A DNA stretch of 9,209 nucleotides, taken from the NCBI GenBank assembly GCA_023264755.1, contig JAHFVB010000073.1, positions 1-9,209 on the forward strand, written 5' to 3'. Made by a program: the position numbers and the translations under genes. Position 1 is the first letter of the stretch, and every line of letters starts with the position of its first letter. The stretch is from Mycobacterium sp. Lineage in GTDB: Bacteria; Actinomycetota; Actinomycetes; Mycobacteriales; Mycobacteriaceae. Of the stretch, positions 1 through 6,408 are shown one piece after another. Below the pieces are notes generated by a model, which worked only from the letters and a program-made list of their open reading frames with translations, was not told the origin of the DNA and did not search any database.

Positions 1-995
1 GCGCTGTCGATCAGCGCTAGAGCGATACCGAGTTTCAGTGTCGGAGAGAACGTTCCAGACGTGGTGATACCGACGGGCACCTCGTCGGCGAGCACCGTCA
101 TGTCGGCGCGCAGCACTCCGCGCCCGACGGCCCGCAACCCTCGCAGGAGCCGCTGGGGCCCGGCCGCCTTCTCGGCGAGCAGCGCGGCGCGGCCCCAGAA
201 GGCGTCCTTCTTCCATCCGATGGCCCATCCGCAGCGCGCCTGCAGCGGCGAGATGTCCAGCGACAGTTCGTGACCGTGCAGCGGGTAGCCCATTTCGGTG
301 CGCAGCGTGTCGCGTGCGCCCAGCCCGGCCGGTTCCCCGCCTGCCGCGGCGACGGCTTCGACCAGTGCGTCGAAGACCACGCCCGCCCGGTCCCAGGACG
401 GCAGCAGCTCGTATCCGTGTTCACCGGTGTAGCCGGTGCGGCAGACCCGTACTCCGACGCCGCCGAACTCGGCGTCGGCATATCCCATGTAGTCCATGTC
501 GGTCGGAAGGCCGAGGCTGCCGACGACGTCGGCCGACTTGGGTCCCTGCACGGCCAGCACCGCGTACGCGCGGTGCTCGTCGGTGATGGTCAGCCCGGCC
601 GGGGCCCGCTCGACCAGTGCGGCGACGACGGCCGGGGTGTTGGCGGCGTTGGGTACCAGGAAGATCTCGTCGTCGGATACGTAGTAGGCGATCAGGTCGT
701 CGATGACTCCCCCGGAGTCGTTGCAGCACAACGTGTATTGCGCCTTGCCCGGCCCGATGCGGTGCAGGTCGTTGGTCAGCGCGGAGTTCACGTACTCGGC
801 CGCGCCTGGCCCGCGCACCAGCGCCTTGCCCAGGTGGCTGACGTCGAACAGGCCAACGGCGTTGCGGGTCGCGTTGTGTTCGCCGACCGTGCCCGCGTAG
901 GACACCGGCATCGACCAACCCGAGAATTCGGCGAAGCTCGCCCCGAGCTCGCGGTGGCGGTCCTCCAGTGGGCCGTGCAGCAGGTTCTCAGTCAC
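1..995 (-). CDS. gcvT: Aminomethyltransferase, glycine cleavage system T protein (partial, C-terminus outside window)
   Basis: GcvT is the T protein of the cytosolic glycine cleavage system. It takes the aminomethyl group from the lipoyl arm of GcvH and passes the one-carbon unit to tetrahydrofolate, releasing ammonia. Reading the minus strand from the GTG at 995-993 gives about 331 codons, beginning [14 protein letters not shown]. Recognisable GcvT stretches follow: FDVSHLGK near residue 50, [11 protein letters not shown] near 95-105 with the conserved catalytic Asp pair at 99-100, [17 protein letters not shown], and [17 protein letters not shown]. Family members are about 365 aa, so roughly the last 35 residues lie beyond position 1. 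The frame has no internal stop. The GTG start has no Shine-Dalgarno sequence but has a -10-like box 6 nt upstream, so the message is probably leaderless. It diverges from pepB. Family assignment is very secure. The exact start is inferred from family length and the promoter. Confidence 0.95.
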   Translation of the reverse strand, partial: MTENLLHGPLEDRHRELGASFAEFSGWSMPVSYAGTVGEHNATRNAVGLFDVSHLGKALVRGPGAAEYVNSALTNDLHRIGPGKAQYTLCCNDSGGVIDDLIAYYVSDDEIFLVPNAANTPAVVAALVERAPAGLTITDEHRAYAVLAVQGPKSADVVGSLGLPTDMDYMGYADAEFGGVGVRVCRTGYTGEHGYELLPSWDRAGVVFDALVEAVAAAGGEPAGLGARDTLRTEMGYPLHGHELSLDISPLQARCGWAIGWKKDAFWGRAALLAEKAAGPQRLLRGLRAVGRGVLRADMTVLADEVPVGITTSGTFSPTLKLGIALALIDS

Positions 996-1001
996 GCCGC
1001 C

Positions 1002-1007
1002 AGGTTA
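1002..1007 (-). promoter_or_regulatory. Putative -10 box of a leaderless gcvT promoter
   Basis: On the minus strand the sequence reads TAACCT, then the 6-nt spacer GGCGGC, then the gcvT GTG. This fits the mycobacterial TANNNT -10 consensus, with the transcription start falling on the first base of the start codon. No purine-rich Shine-Dalgarno sequence precedes the GTG. I see no convincing -35. The promoter call is an inference from spacing. Confidence 0.5.
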
Positions 1008-1034
1008 GTCGTGCCCGTCCGTGGAGCCACTAGC

Positions 1035-1040
1035 TAGGGT
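1035..1040 (+). promoter_or_regulatory. Putative -10 box of the pepB promoter (leaderless or nearly so)
   Basis: TAGGGT is followed by 8 nt (TGACACTC) and then GTG at 1049. The -10 match is good. The spacing is one or two bases longer than ideal, so transcription may start at 1047-1049, giving a leader of 0 to 2 nt. It lies in the 53-bp gcvT-pepB divergent gap. Weaker than the other leaderless candidates in this window. Confidence 0.4.
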
Positions 1041-1048
1041 TGACACTC

Positions 1049-2560
1049 GTGAGCACCGCACCTGGCTACCAGCCCCCCACCGTCACCGTCTCGGCCACCC
1101 TGCCCAAGCGCGGGCTCGGCAAGGCGGTGCTGATCGTGCCCGTGGTCGCGGGCGAACACGACGACGTGACGGTGGTGGCGAACCCGTTCCTGGACGCCGA
1201 GGCGACCGGAGAGCTCGAGGTGGCGTTGACGGCGCTTGGCGCCAAGGGCGCGGCGGAGCAGACCACCCGGGTGCTCGTCCCGTCCTTGCCGGTGGCCAGC
1301 GTGCTGGCAGTCGGGCTCGGCAAGCCTCGCGACGAGTGGCCGGCCGACGTGATTCGGCGGGCCGCCGGGGTGGCCGCCCGCTCGCTGTCCGGCACGGAGA
1401 CCGTGGTGACGACGTTGACCGAGCTGGACCTGGAGGCCGCGATCGAGGGCCTGATCCTCGGCTCGTATCGATTCGTCGACTTCCGCAGCGCCAAGACCGC
1501 GCCCAAGGAACCCGGCCTGACCAAGGTGACGGCGCTGTCGACCGCCAAGGGCGCCAAGGCCCAGGCGGCCAGGGCCACCGACGTCGCCGCTGCGGTGGCC
1601 ACCGCCCGCGACTTCGTGAACACCCCGCCCAGCCACTTGTTCCCGGCCGAATTCGCCAAGCGCGCAAAGACGTTGGGCGAGGCCGCTGGGTTGACCGTGG
1701 AGGTGCTCGACGACAAGGCGCTGGCCAAGGCCGGGTACGGGGGGATCATCGGCGTCGGCCAGGGCTCGTCCCGCCAGCCGCGGTTGGTGCGGTTGACGCA
1801 TGCGGGCGGCACCTCGAAGAAGGCCAAGAAGGTGGCCCTGGTCGGCAAGGGCATCACGTTCGACACCGGCGGCATCTCGATCAAGCCCGCGGCGAACATG
1901 CATCACATGACGTCGGACATGGGCGGCGCTGCGGCCGTCATCGCGACGGTGGTGCTGGCGGCCCGGCAGAAGCTGCCGATCGACGTCATCGCAACGGTGC
2001 CGATGGCCGAGAACATGCCGTCGTCCACAGCGCAACGGCCCGGCGACGTGTTGACCCAGTACGGCGGGATCACGGTGGAGGTGCTCAACACCGACGCCGA
2101 GGGCAGGTTGATCCTGGCCGACGCCATCGTGCGCGCCTGCGAGGACGAGCCCGACTACCTGATCGAGACGTCGACGCTGACGGGTGCGCAGACGGTGGCG
2201 TTGGGCGCACGTACCCCCGGCGTGATGGGCAGCGAGGCGTTCCGCGATCGGGTGGCCGGGGTGTCGCAGGCGGTCGGCGAGAACGGCTGGGCGATGCCGC
2301 TGCCCGACGAGCTCAAGGACGACCTGAAGTCGACCGTCGCCGACTTGGCGAACGTCAGCGGTTCGCGCTACGCAGGCATGCTGGTGGCGGGCGTGTACCT
2401 GCGCGAGTTCGTGGCCGAGGGCGTGCAGTGGGCGCACATCGACGTCGCGGCCCCCGCCTACAACACGGGCGGGCCATGGGGCTACACCGGCAAGGGTGGC
2501 ACCGGAGTGCCGACCCGCACGATGTTCGCCGTGCTCGAGGACATCGCAGCCAACGGCTGA
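1049..2560 (+). CDS. pepB: Leucyl aminopeptidase, peptidase family M17
   Basis: This 503-aa cytosolic dinuclear-metal exopeptidase removes N-terminal residues, preferably leucine, from peptides during turnover. It also hydrolyses Cys-Gly in glutathione breakdown in relatives. The variable N-terminal domain spans about residues 1-165 and the catalytic domain about 170-500. The metal-site segment [15 protein letters not shown] carries Lys267 and Asp272. Asp290 lies in TSDMGG. The family signature NTDAEGRL carries Asp349 and Glu351, with the bicarbonate-site Arg353. These match the five metal ligands of E. coli PepA. The GTG at 1049 is chosen because [12 protein letters not shown] lines up with the start of the M. 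tuberculosis protein as remembered, and a -10 box lies just upstream. A TTG at 1040 would add three residues but overlaps that promoter. It converges on the small hypothetical gene 24 bp downstream. M. tuberculosis has an adenylate cyclase gene (Rv2212) between gcvT and pepB that is absent here. Confidence 0.96.
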   Translation: MSTAPGYQPPTVTVSATLPKRGLGKAVLIVPVVAGEHDDVTVVANPFLDAEATGELEVALTALGAKGAAEQTTRVLVPSLPVASVLAVGLGKPRDEWPADVIRRAAGVAARSLSGTETVVTTLTELDLEAAIEGLILGSYRFVDFRSAKTAPKEPGLTKVTALSTAKGAKAQAARATDVAAAVATARDFVNTPPSHLFPAEFAKRAKTLGEAAGLTVEVLDDKALAKAGYGGIIGVGQGSSRQPRLVRLTHAGGTSKKAKKVALVGKGITFDTGGISIKPAANMHHMTSDMGGAAAVIATVVLAARQKLPIDVIATVPMAENMPSSTAQRPGDVLTQYGGITVEVLNTDAEGRLILADAIVRACEDEPDYLIETSTLTGAQTVALGARTPGVMGSEAFRDRVAGVSQAVGENGWAMPLPDELKDDLKSTVADLANVSGSRYAGMLVAGVYLREFVAEGVQWAHIDVAAPAYNTGGPWGYTGKGGTGVPTRTMFAVLEDIAANG

Positions 2561-2584
2561 CCCGGCGACTTCGGACGTCCCGGG
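2561..2584. terminator. Candidate bidirectional terminator hairpin between convergent genes
   Basis: The whole 24-bp gap between the pepB stop and the stop of the opposing hypothetical gene can fold. CCCGG at 2561-2565 pairs with CCGGG at 2580-2584, and after a single bulged C, GAC at 2567-2569 pairs with GTC at 2577-2579, leaving a 7-nt loop. The stem is GC-rich and has no T tract, as is common for suspected mycobacterial terminators. Placement between two stop codons supports the call. Function is inferred. Confidence 0.42.
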
Positions 2585-2941
2585 CTACTCGAGCTGACGC
2601 CGTAGCTCGCGCTCCCGTTCGACGCGTCGGCGTGCGTCGTGGTCGCGCATCCGCTGGGGATAGCCGACCTTCTGCACGTCGTAGACGGGGATTTGGAGCT
2701 GCGCGCTGAGCTTGTGGGCACCGGCGTCGCCGCCGGTGCGGCGGCGGGTCCATTCGCCGTCTGCGGCGACCAGCACCACCGTCACCTCGGTGACGGTGGT
2801 CTGCGGTTCGACGTAGGCCTCGACGCCGTAGTGGGTGGCGACCCACTGGCGCAGGTAGGTCAGGTCCGCAGCTGGATCATGGCCATCGGCCGGGCGCCGC
2901 GAACCGCGACCGCGAAACCTGTTCAGCAGTCCCACCTGCAT
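2585..2941 (-). CDS. Conserved hypothetical mycobacterial protein, 118 aa
   Basis: I do not recognise a functional family. The product begins [17 protein letters not shown], then has a compact mixed stretch ([40 protein letters not shown]). It ends in a conserved-looking [20 protein letters not shown] segment and a highly charged Arg/Glu tail that could form a helix. There is no signal peptide or membrane segment, so it is probably cytosolic. The ATG at 2941-2939 is preceded on the minus strand by GGAAGGGAG four bases upstream, a good Shine-Dalgarno. A GTG two codons later is a possible alternative. The same frame stays open far upstream opposite dlaT, but that extension is a GC-rich antisense shadow. 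The gene converges on pepB and occupies the position where M. tuberculosis carries ephD. Similar short proteins exist in mycobacteria to my recollection, without known function. Confidence 0.8.
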   Translation of the reverse strand: MQVGLLNRFRGRGSRRPADGHDPAADLTYLRQWVATHYGVEAYVEPQTTVTEVTVVLVAADGEWTRRRTGGDAGAHKLSAQLQIPVYDVQKVGYPQRMRDHDARRRVERERELRRQLE

Positions 2942-2970
2942 CCGACTCCCTTCCGCGCCGCGAGGGCAGC

Positions 2971-2992
2971 TCACTTTCGATTCACTTTCGAT
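2971..2992. repeat. Perfect 11-bp tandem direct repeat, candidate operator
   Basis: TCACTTTCGAT occurs twice with no gap (2971-2981 and 2982-2992). The 11-bp period is about one helical turn, so both copies face the same side of the DNA. That is the arrangement expected for a regulator binding two adjacent direct half-sites. It lies about 30 bp upstream of the minus-strand 118-aa gene and about 150 bp upstream of dlaT. No known regulator motif is recognised. Confidence 0.6.
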
Positions 2993-3125
2993 ATTGCCAG
3001 AGCAAGAAACGCACTCGGCGGCACGAAGCGATGCGACCCGGGGATATCTGCGGAGTCTGCGACGACCCACGCCGCCGGACATGACAGGATGGAGTTCGAC
3101 ATTCGACCGAGCCGCGCGACCGTCC

Positions 3126-3131
3126 GAGGAG
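3126..3131 (+). promoter_or_regulatory. Ribosome binding site that fixes the dlaT start
   Basis: GAGGAG lies 9 nt upstream of the ATG at 3141, whose product begins directly with a lipoyl domain ([13 protein letters not shown]). The frame is open further upstream to 2994, but that extension has no lipoyl-domain homology and no comparable ribosome binding site. The start at 3141 is therefore preferred. Confidence 0.75.
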
Positions 3132-3140
3132 TCAACACAC

Positions 3141-3765
3141 ATGGCCATCTCCGTCCAGATGCCCGCACTTGGTGAGAGCGTCACCGAGGGCACCGTTACG
3201 CGATGGCTGAAGCAAGAGGGTGACACCGTCGAAGTCGACGAGCCACTGCTCGAGGTGTCGACCGACAAGGTCGACACCGAGATCCCCTCGCCGGTCGCCG
3301 GAGTGCTGACGAAGATCATCGCGCACGAGGACGACACCGTGGAGGTCGGCGGAGATCTCGGACTCATCGGTGAGGCCGGCGAGACCCCCCAAGACGCACC
3401 GGCCGAAGCGCCGGCAGAGGCACCCGCAGAGGCGCAGCCCGAAGCCGAGGCCGAACCGGAACCCGAGCCGGAACCAGAACCAGAACCAGAGCCCGCCAAG
3501 GAATCGGCGCCCGCGAAGCCGGCCGCGCCCGGTGGCGAGTCGACGTCGGTGACGATGCCCGAATTGGGCGAATCGGTTACCGAGGGCACCGTCACCCGCT
3601 GGCTCAAGAAGGTCGGCGACCGCGTCGAGGTCGACGACCCGCTCGTCGAGGTATCCACCGACAAAGTGGACACCGAGATCCCGTCCCCGGTGGCCGGCAC
3701 GCTGATCGCCGTCACCGCCGAGGAGGACGACGTCGTCGCCGTCGGTGGCGAGCTCGGCAAGATCG
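3141..3765 (+). repeat. Duplicated lipoyl-domain coding segments within dlaT
   Basis: Two lipoyl domains, coded at about 3141-3380 and 3541-3765, share long identical peptide runs including [15 protein letters not shown] and [17 protein letters not shown]. The third positions differ at many codons, so this is an old domain duplication kept by selection and not a recent DNA copy. Two lipoyl domains per E2 are normal for mycobacterial DlaT. Confidence 0.85.
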
Positions 3766-4928
3766 GGGCGGCCGGTGCCGAGGCCGCATCAGCGCCGGAG
3801 CCGGCACCCGCCCCCGAGCCGGAGCCCGAACCCGAACCCAAGGCCGAGGCCAAGCCCGAACCGAAGCCCGAACCGAAGCCCGAACCGAAGCCCGAACCCA
3901 AGCCCGAACCCAAGCCCGAACCCAAGCCAGAGCCCACCCCCGAGCCCAAGCCTGCCGCGGAGAGCGACTCCTCCGGCGCGGGTGGCCCGTACGTCACGCC
4001 GTTGGTGCGCAAGCTCGCCAGCGAGCACGGCGTCGACCTGGCGTCGGTGAAGGGCACCGGCATCGGCGGACGGGTCCGCAAGCAGGACGTGCTGGCGGCC
4101 GCCAGCGCGCAGGAGGAGGCCAAGAAGGCCCCCGCTCCCGCCCCCGCTGCCAAGGCTCCCGCGGCCGCACCGTCACGCGCGACGCCCGCCCCCGCCCTGG
4201 CCCACCTGCGCGGCACCACGCAGAAGGCCAACCGGATCCGTCAGCTCACCGCACGCAAGACCCGCGAATCCCTGCAAACCACAGCACAATTGACCCAGAC
4301 GCATGAGGTCGACCTGACCAAGATCGTGAACCTGCGGGCGCGGGCCAAGGCCAGCTTCGCCGAGCGCGAGGGCGTGAACCTGACCTACCTGCCCTTCTTC
4401 GCGGTGGCGGTGATCGATGCGCTCAAGGCGCACCCGAACGTCAACGCCAGCTACGACGAGGACTCCAAGCAGATCACCTACTACGACGCCGAGCACCTCG
4501 GCTTCGCGGTCGACACCGAGCAGGGCCTGCTCTCCCCGGTGGTGCACAACGCCGGGGACCTGTCGCTGGGTGGCCTGGCGCGGGCGATCGCCGACATCGC
4601 GGCCCGGGCCCGGTCCGGCAACCTGAAGCCCGACGAACTGGCCGGTGGCACCTTCACCATCACCAACATCGGCAGCCAGGGCGCGTTGTTCGACACCCCG
4701 ATCCTGGTTCCGCCGCAGGCGGCGATGCTGGGCACCGGCGCGATCGTCAAGCGGCCCCGCGTGGTCGTCGACGACAACGGCAACGAGTCGATCGGTGTGC
4801 GGTCGGTGTGCTACCTGCCGCTGACCTATGACCACCGACTGATCGACGGTGCCGACGCGGGACGCTTCCTGACCACCATCAAGCGCCGGCTCGACGAGGC
4901 CGCGCTCGAGGCCGACCTCGGTCTCTAG
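3141..4928 (+). CDS. dlaT: Dihydrolipoamide acyltransferase (E2) of pyruvate dehydrogenase / peroxynitrite reductase complex
   Basis: DlaT is the E2 core that transfers acyl groups from lipoyl arms to CoA. In mycobacteria it also links Lpd to AhpC/AhpD in peroxide and peroxynitrite defence. The 595-aa product is longer than the roughly 553-aa M. tuberculosis protein. Lipoyl domain 1 is at about residues 2-80, with Lys43 in the STDKVDT motif. A Glu-Pro linker follows to about 133. Lipoyl domain 2 is at about 134-210 with Lys175. Next comes a Pro/Glu/Lys linker at about 215-275, the E3-binding domain at about 283-318 ([17 protein letters not shown]), an Ala/Pro linker, and the catalytic domain from about 360 to the end. 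The active-site motif HRLIDG has His565 and Asp569. The extra length is largely PEPK repeats in linker 2. The next gene follows after 16 bp, so the two are likely cotranscribed. LipB and LipA downstream make its lipoyl groups. Confidence 0.97.
   Translation: MAISVQMPALGESVTEGTVTRWLKQEGDTVEVDEPLLEVSTDKVDTEIPSPVAGVLTKIIAHEDDTVEVGGDLGLIGEAGETPQDAPAEAPAEAPAEAQPEAEAEPEPEPEPEPEPEPAKESAPAKPAAPGGESTSVTMPELGESVTEGTVTRWLKKVGDRVEVDDPLVEVSTDKVDTEIPSPVAGTLIAVTAEEDDVVAVGGELGKIGAAGAEAASAPEPAPAPEPEPEPEPKAEAKPEPKPEPKPEPKPEPKPEPKPEPKPEPTPEPKPAAESDSSGAGGPYVTPLVRKLASEHGVDLASVKGTGIGGRVRKQDVLAAASAQEEAKKAPAPAPAAKAPAAAPSRATPAPALAHLRGTTQKANRIRQLTARKTRESLQTTAQLTQTHEVDLTKIVNLRARAKASFAEREGVNLTYLPFFAVAVIDALKAHPNVNASYDEDSKQITYYDAEHLGFAVDTEQGLLSPVVHNAGDLSLGGLARAIADIAARARSGNLKPDELAGGTFTITNIGSQGALFDTPILVPPQAAMLGTGAIVKRPRVVVDDNGNESIGVRSVCYLPLTYDHRLIDGADAGRFLTTIKRRLDEAALEADLGL
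3855..3950 (+). repeat. 12-bp tandem repeat encoding PEPK units in the second DlaT linker
   Basis: Six consecutive 12-bp units run from 3855 to 3926. Three read CCCGAACCGAAG and three read CCCGAACCCAAG, each encoding Pro-Glu-Pro-Lys. Two diverged units continue to 3950 (PEPT, PEPK). The two-block structure, three of one codon variant then three of the other, suggests stepwise expansion by slippage. The peptide would form a stiff, extended, charge-alternating spacer between the second lipoyl domain and the E3-binding domain. Copy number probably varies between strains. Confidence 0.85.
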
Positions 4929-4944
4929 AAAGGGCTGTTGGTCA

Positions 4945-5695
4945 GTGGCCGACGGAAGCAACCATGCCGTCATCGCGATCGCGGGGTCGTCCGGACTGAT
5001 CGGCGCGGCGTTGACATCCGCGCTGCGGGCTGCCGACCACCGGGTCTTGCGGATCGTGCGGCGGGCCCCGTCGAGTCCCGACGAGCTGTTCTGGAATCCC
5101 GACAGCGGCGAGTTCGACGCGAGCGCCCTGGACGGCGTCGACGCCGTCGTCAACCTGTGCGGGGTCGGCGTGGGCGACAAGCGGTGGTCGGGGGCGTTCA
5201 AGCAGAGCCTGCGCGACAGTCGCATCGGGCCCACCGAGGTGCTGTCCAGCGCAGTCGTCGCCGCAGGCGTTCCGGTGCTCGTCAACGCCAGCGCGGTCGG
5301 CTACTACGGCGACACGCGTGACCGCGTCGTCGACGAGGCGGCGCCCGCCGGGCAGCGGGCGCCAGTACCTGCCGTGGATCACCCTCGAAGACGAGGTGCG
5401 CGCCTTGCTGTTCGCGATCGGTCGCGACGAACTGTTCGGGCCGGTGAACGCCACGGGTCCGGCCCCGGTGACGAACGCCGAATTCACTGCGGCACTGGGG
5501 CGGGCGGTGAACCGGCCGACTCCGGCAGTCGTGCCAGGATTCGTGCTCCGCACCGTGCTCGGCGAGTTCGCCGACGAAGGTGCGCTGGCCGGGCAGCGCG
5601 CCATCCCGGCCGCGCTGGAACGCGCGGGATTCGAGTTTCACCACAACACCATTGGCGAGGCGCTGAGTTACGCCACGGCCCCCAAGGCGTCCTAG
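4945..5695 (+). pseudogene. NAD(P)-binding sugar epimerase-like (SDR39U1/YfcH, Rv2216 homologue) disrupted by internal deletion and frameshift
   Basis: The first 136 codons, from the GTG at 4945, encode a Rossmann N-terminus ([13 protein letters not shown], with the GxxGxxG fold at residues 14-20), then [31 protein letters not shown] and [10 protein letters not shown]. At about 5350 the reading frame shifts. The remainder continues in the +2-shifted frame (5351-5695), beginning [19 protein letters not shown], then [17 protein letters not shown] and [13 protein letters not shown], to the TAG at 5693. Compared with the M. tuberculosis protein as remembered, about 56 residues are missing at the join, including the conserved RVVLxRTGVVLSP-GG region. 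That is close to 170 bp and not a multiple of three. Ribosomal frameshifting could not restore the lost core. An A-rich Shine-Dalgarno (GAAAGGG, 4928-4934) precedes the start, 16 bp after dlaT. It may be a natural pseudogene or an assembly artefact at a GC hairpin. Confidence 0.85.
5340..5363. repeat. Perfect 9-bp GC inverted repeat at the epimerase deletion junction
   Basis: GGCGCCCGC at 5340-5348 and GCGGGCGCC at 5355-5363 are exact reverse complements separated by the 6-nt loop CGGGCA. The stem is entirely G and C. The point where the epimerase frame breaks (5350-5353) lies inside the loop. Such a structure could stall polymerase, promote a deletion, or cause read dropout in sequencing. 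It could also be a chance result of the join. Confidence 0.8.
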
Positions 5696-5717
5696 TTCTA
5701 GAAGCAGTGAGCTCCAG

Positions 5718-5723
5718 TAGCCT
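5718..5723 (+). promoter_or_regulatory. Putative -10 box of a leaderless lipB promoter
   Basis: TAGCCT is followed by 7 nt (GGGAGCC) and then the lipB ATG at 5731. The GGGAG within the spacer ends only 2 nt from the ATG, too close to serve as a Shine-Dalgarno. This supports transcription starting on the ATG. It would let lipB be expressed independently of the broken upstream gene. No clear -35 is seen. Confidence 0.5.
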
Positions 5724-5730
5724 GGGAGCC

Positions 5731-6408
5731 ATGGGTTCGGCGTCGATCAGATCCGCGGAAACGGCCATTGACGTCCGCCGACTCGGCAGCGTCGACTATC
5801 TGGAGGCGCTTGCGCTGCAACGCCAGCTCGCGCAGGCCCGCCAGGCCGGTGGGCCCGACACCCTGCTCCTGCTCGAACATCCCCCCGTGTTCACCGCCGG
5901 CAAGCGGACCGAACCGCACGAGCGGCCGAGCGACGGTCGGCTCGTGGTGGACGTCGATCGCGGCGGCAAGATCACCTGGCACGGTCCCGGACAACTCGTC
6001 GGCTACCCGATCATCGGCTTGGCTCAGCCGCTCGATGTGGTGAATTACGTACGCCGCCTTGAGGATGCGTTGATCGCCGTGTGCGCCGGGGTGGGGCTGA
6101 CGACGGGGCGGGTCCCGGGCCGGTCCGGAGTGTGGGTGCCCGGTCGAGCCGGACGACCCGACCGCAAGATCGCCGCCATCGGCATCCGGGTCGCCAAGGC
6201 GACGACGCTGCACGGCTTCTCGCTCAACTGCGACTGTGACCTGGACGGGTTCTCCGCGATCGTGCCGTGCGGCATCGCCGATGCGGGCGTCACCTCGCTG
6301 ACCGCCGAGCTGGGGCACCGGGTGAGTGTCGACGACGTAGCCGACCGGGTCGGCGAGGCGGTCCTCGGCGCGCTGGATGGCCGACCCGCGCTAGCATCGT
6401 CTAGGTGA
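5731..6408 (+). CDS. lipB: Octanoyl-[acyl-carrier-protein]:protein N-octanoyltransferase
   Basis: LipB moves octanoate from acyl carrier protein to a lysine of lipoyl domains (DlaT, GcvH, other E2s), the first step of lipoate assembly in the cytosol. The product is 225 aa, close to the M. tuberculosis enzyme (230 aa). It shows [16 protein letters not shown], the [18 protein letters not shown] signature, [16 protein letters not shown] with catalytic Lys146, and VPCGI with catalytic Cys180. The Lys-Cys pair matches Lys142 and Cys176 of the M. tuberculosis enzyme. The frame is open upstream all the way to 4945 because of the frameshift in the epimerase gene. The ATG at 5731 is preferred since [19 protein letters not shown] aligns with the family N-terminus. 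The stop TGA overlaps the lipA GTG by 4 bases (GTGA), implying translational coupling. Confidence 0.96.
   Translation: MGSASIRSAETAIDVRRLGSVDYLEALALQRQLAQARQAGGPDTLLLLEHPPVFTAGKRTEPHERPSDGRLVVDVDRGGKITWHGPGQLVGYPIIGLAQPLDVVNYVRRLEDALIAVCAGVGLTTGRVPGRSGVWVPGRAGRPDRKIAAIGIRVAKATTLHGFSLNCDCDLDGFSAIVPCGIADAGVTSLTAELGHRVSVDDVADRVGEAVLGALDGRPALASSR
6392..6397 (+). promoter_or_regulatory. Putative -10 box of a leaderless lipA promoter inside the end of lipB
   Basis: TAGCAT at 6392-6397 is followed by 7 nt (CGTCTAG) and then the lipA GTG at 6405. No Shine-Dalgarno precedes the GTG. lipA may thus have its own leaderless message in addition to coupling with lipB through the GTGA overlap. The box lies in lipB codons (LAS), so chance is possible. 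Confidence 0.45.

Larger units (their letters stand above)
2942..3140. promoter_or_regulatory. Divergent intergenic region between the 118-aa gene and dlaT
   Basis: This 199-bp gap must hold the promoters of both flanking genes. It is richer in A and T than the neighbouring coding DNA, especially at 2970-3010. It contains a perfect 11-bp tandem repeat at 2971-2992, listed separately. I find no convincing TANNNT box at a standard distance from either start. The candidate nearest dlaT is CAGGAT at 3083-3088, which departs from consensus at its first base. A short doublet TTCGACATTCGAC occurs at about 3097-3109. No gene in this gap is supported. Confidence 0.5.

Noticed and set aside
996..1048. 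Possible glycine riboswitch upstream of gcvT.
   Set aside because: The gap to pepB is only 53 bp and the -10-like box lies 6 nt before the gcvT start, leaving no room for an aptamer.
1021..2709. A 562-codon plus-strand frame and a 467-codon minus-strand frame overlapping pepB.
   Set aside because: Both are Arg/Gly-rich shadows of the GC-rich pepB gene. pepB contains all M17 metal ligands in its own frame.
2994..3140. A 49-codon N-terminal extension of DlaT from 2994.
   Set aside because: The added peptide has no lipoyl-domain similarity. The ATG at 3141 has a GAGGAG site 9 nt upstream and starts directly at the lipoyl domain.
2585..4231. A 548-codon open frame on the minus strand running opposite most of dlaT and into the 118-aa gene.
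   Set aside because: Beyond 2941 it is the complement of dlaT codons, giving low-complexity Gly/Ser and Ser/Ala runs from the Pro/Glu repeats. Only the last 118 codons have their own ribosome binding site and a plausible protein sequence.
5696..5703. 8-bp palindrome TTCTAGAA just after the epimerase stop, as an operator.
   Set aside because: Very short, not repeated, and not placed over a -35 or -10. Chance occurrence is likely.
4945..6408. A single 487-aa bifunctional epimerase-LipB fusion gene.
   Set aside because: The central part (about 5353-5730) is out-of-frame epimerase and spacer DNA. LipB has its own start and promoter-like box, so this is read as a pseudogene followed by lipB.
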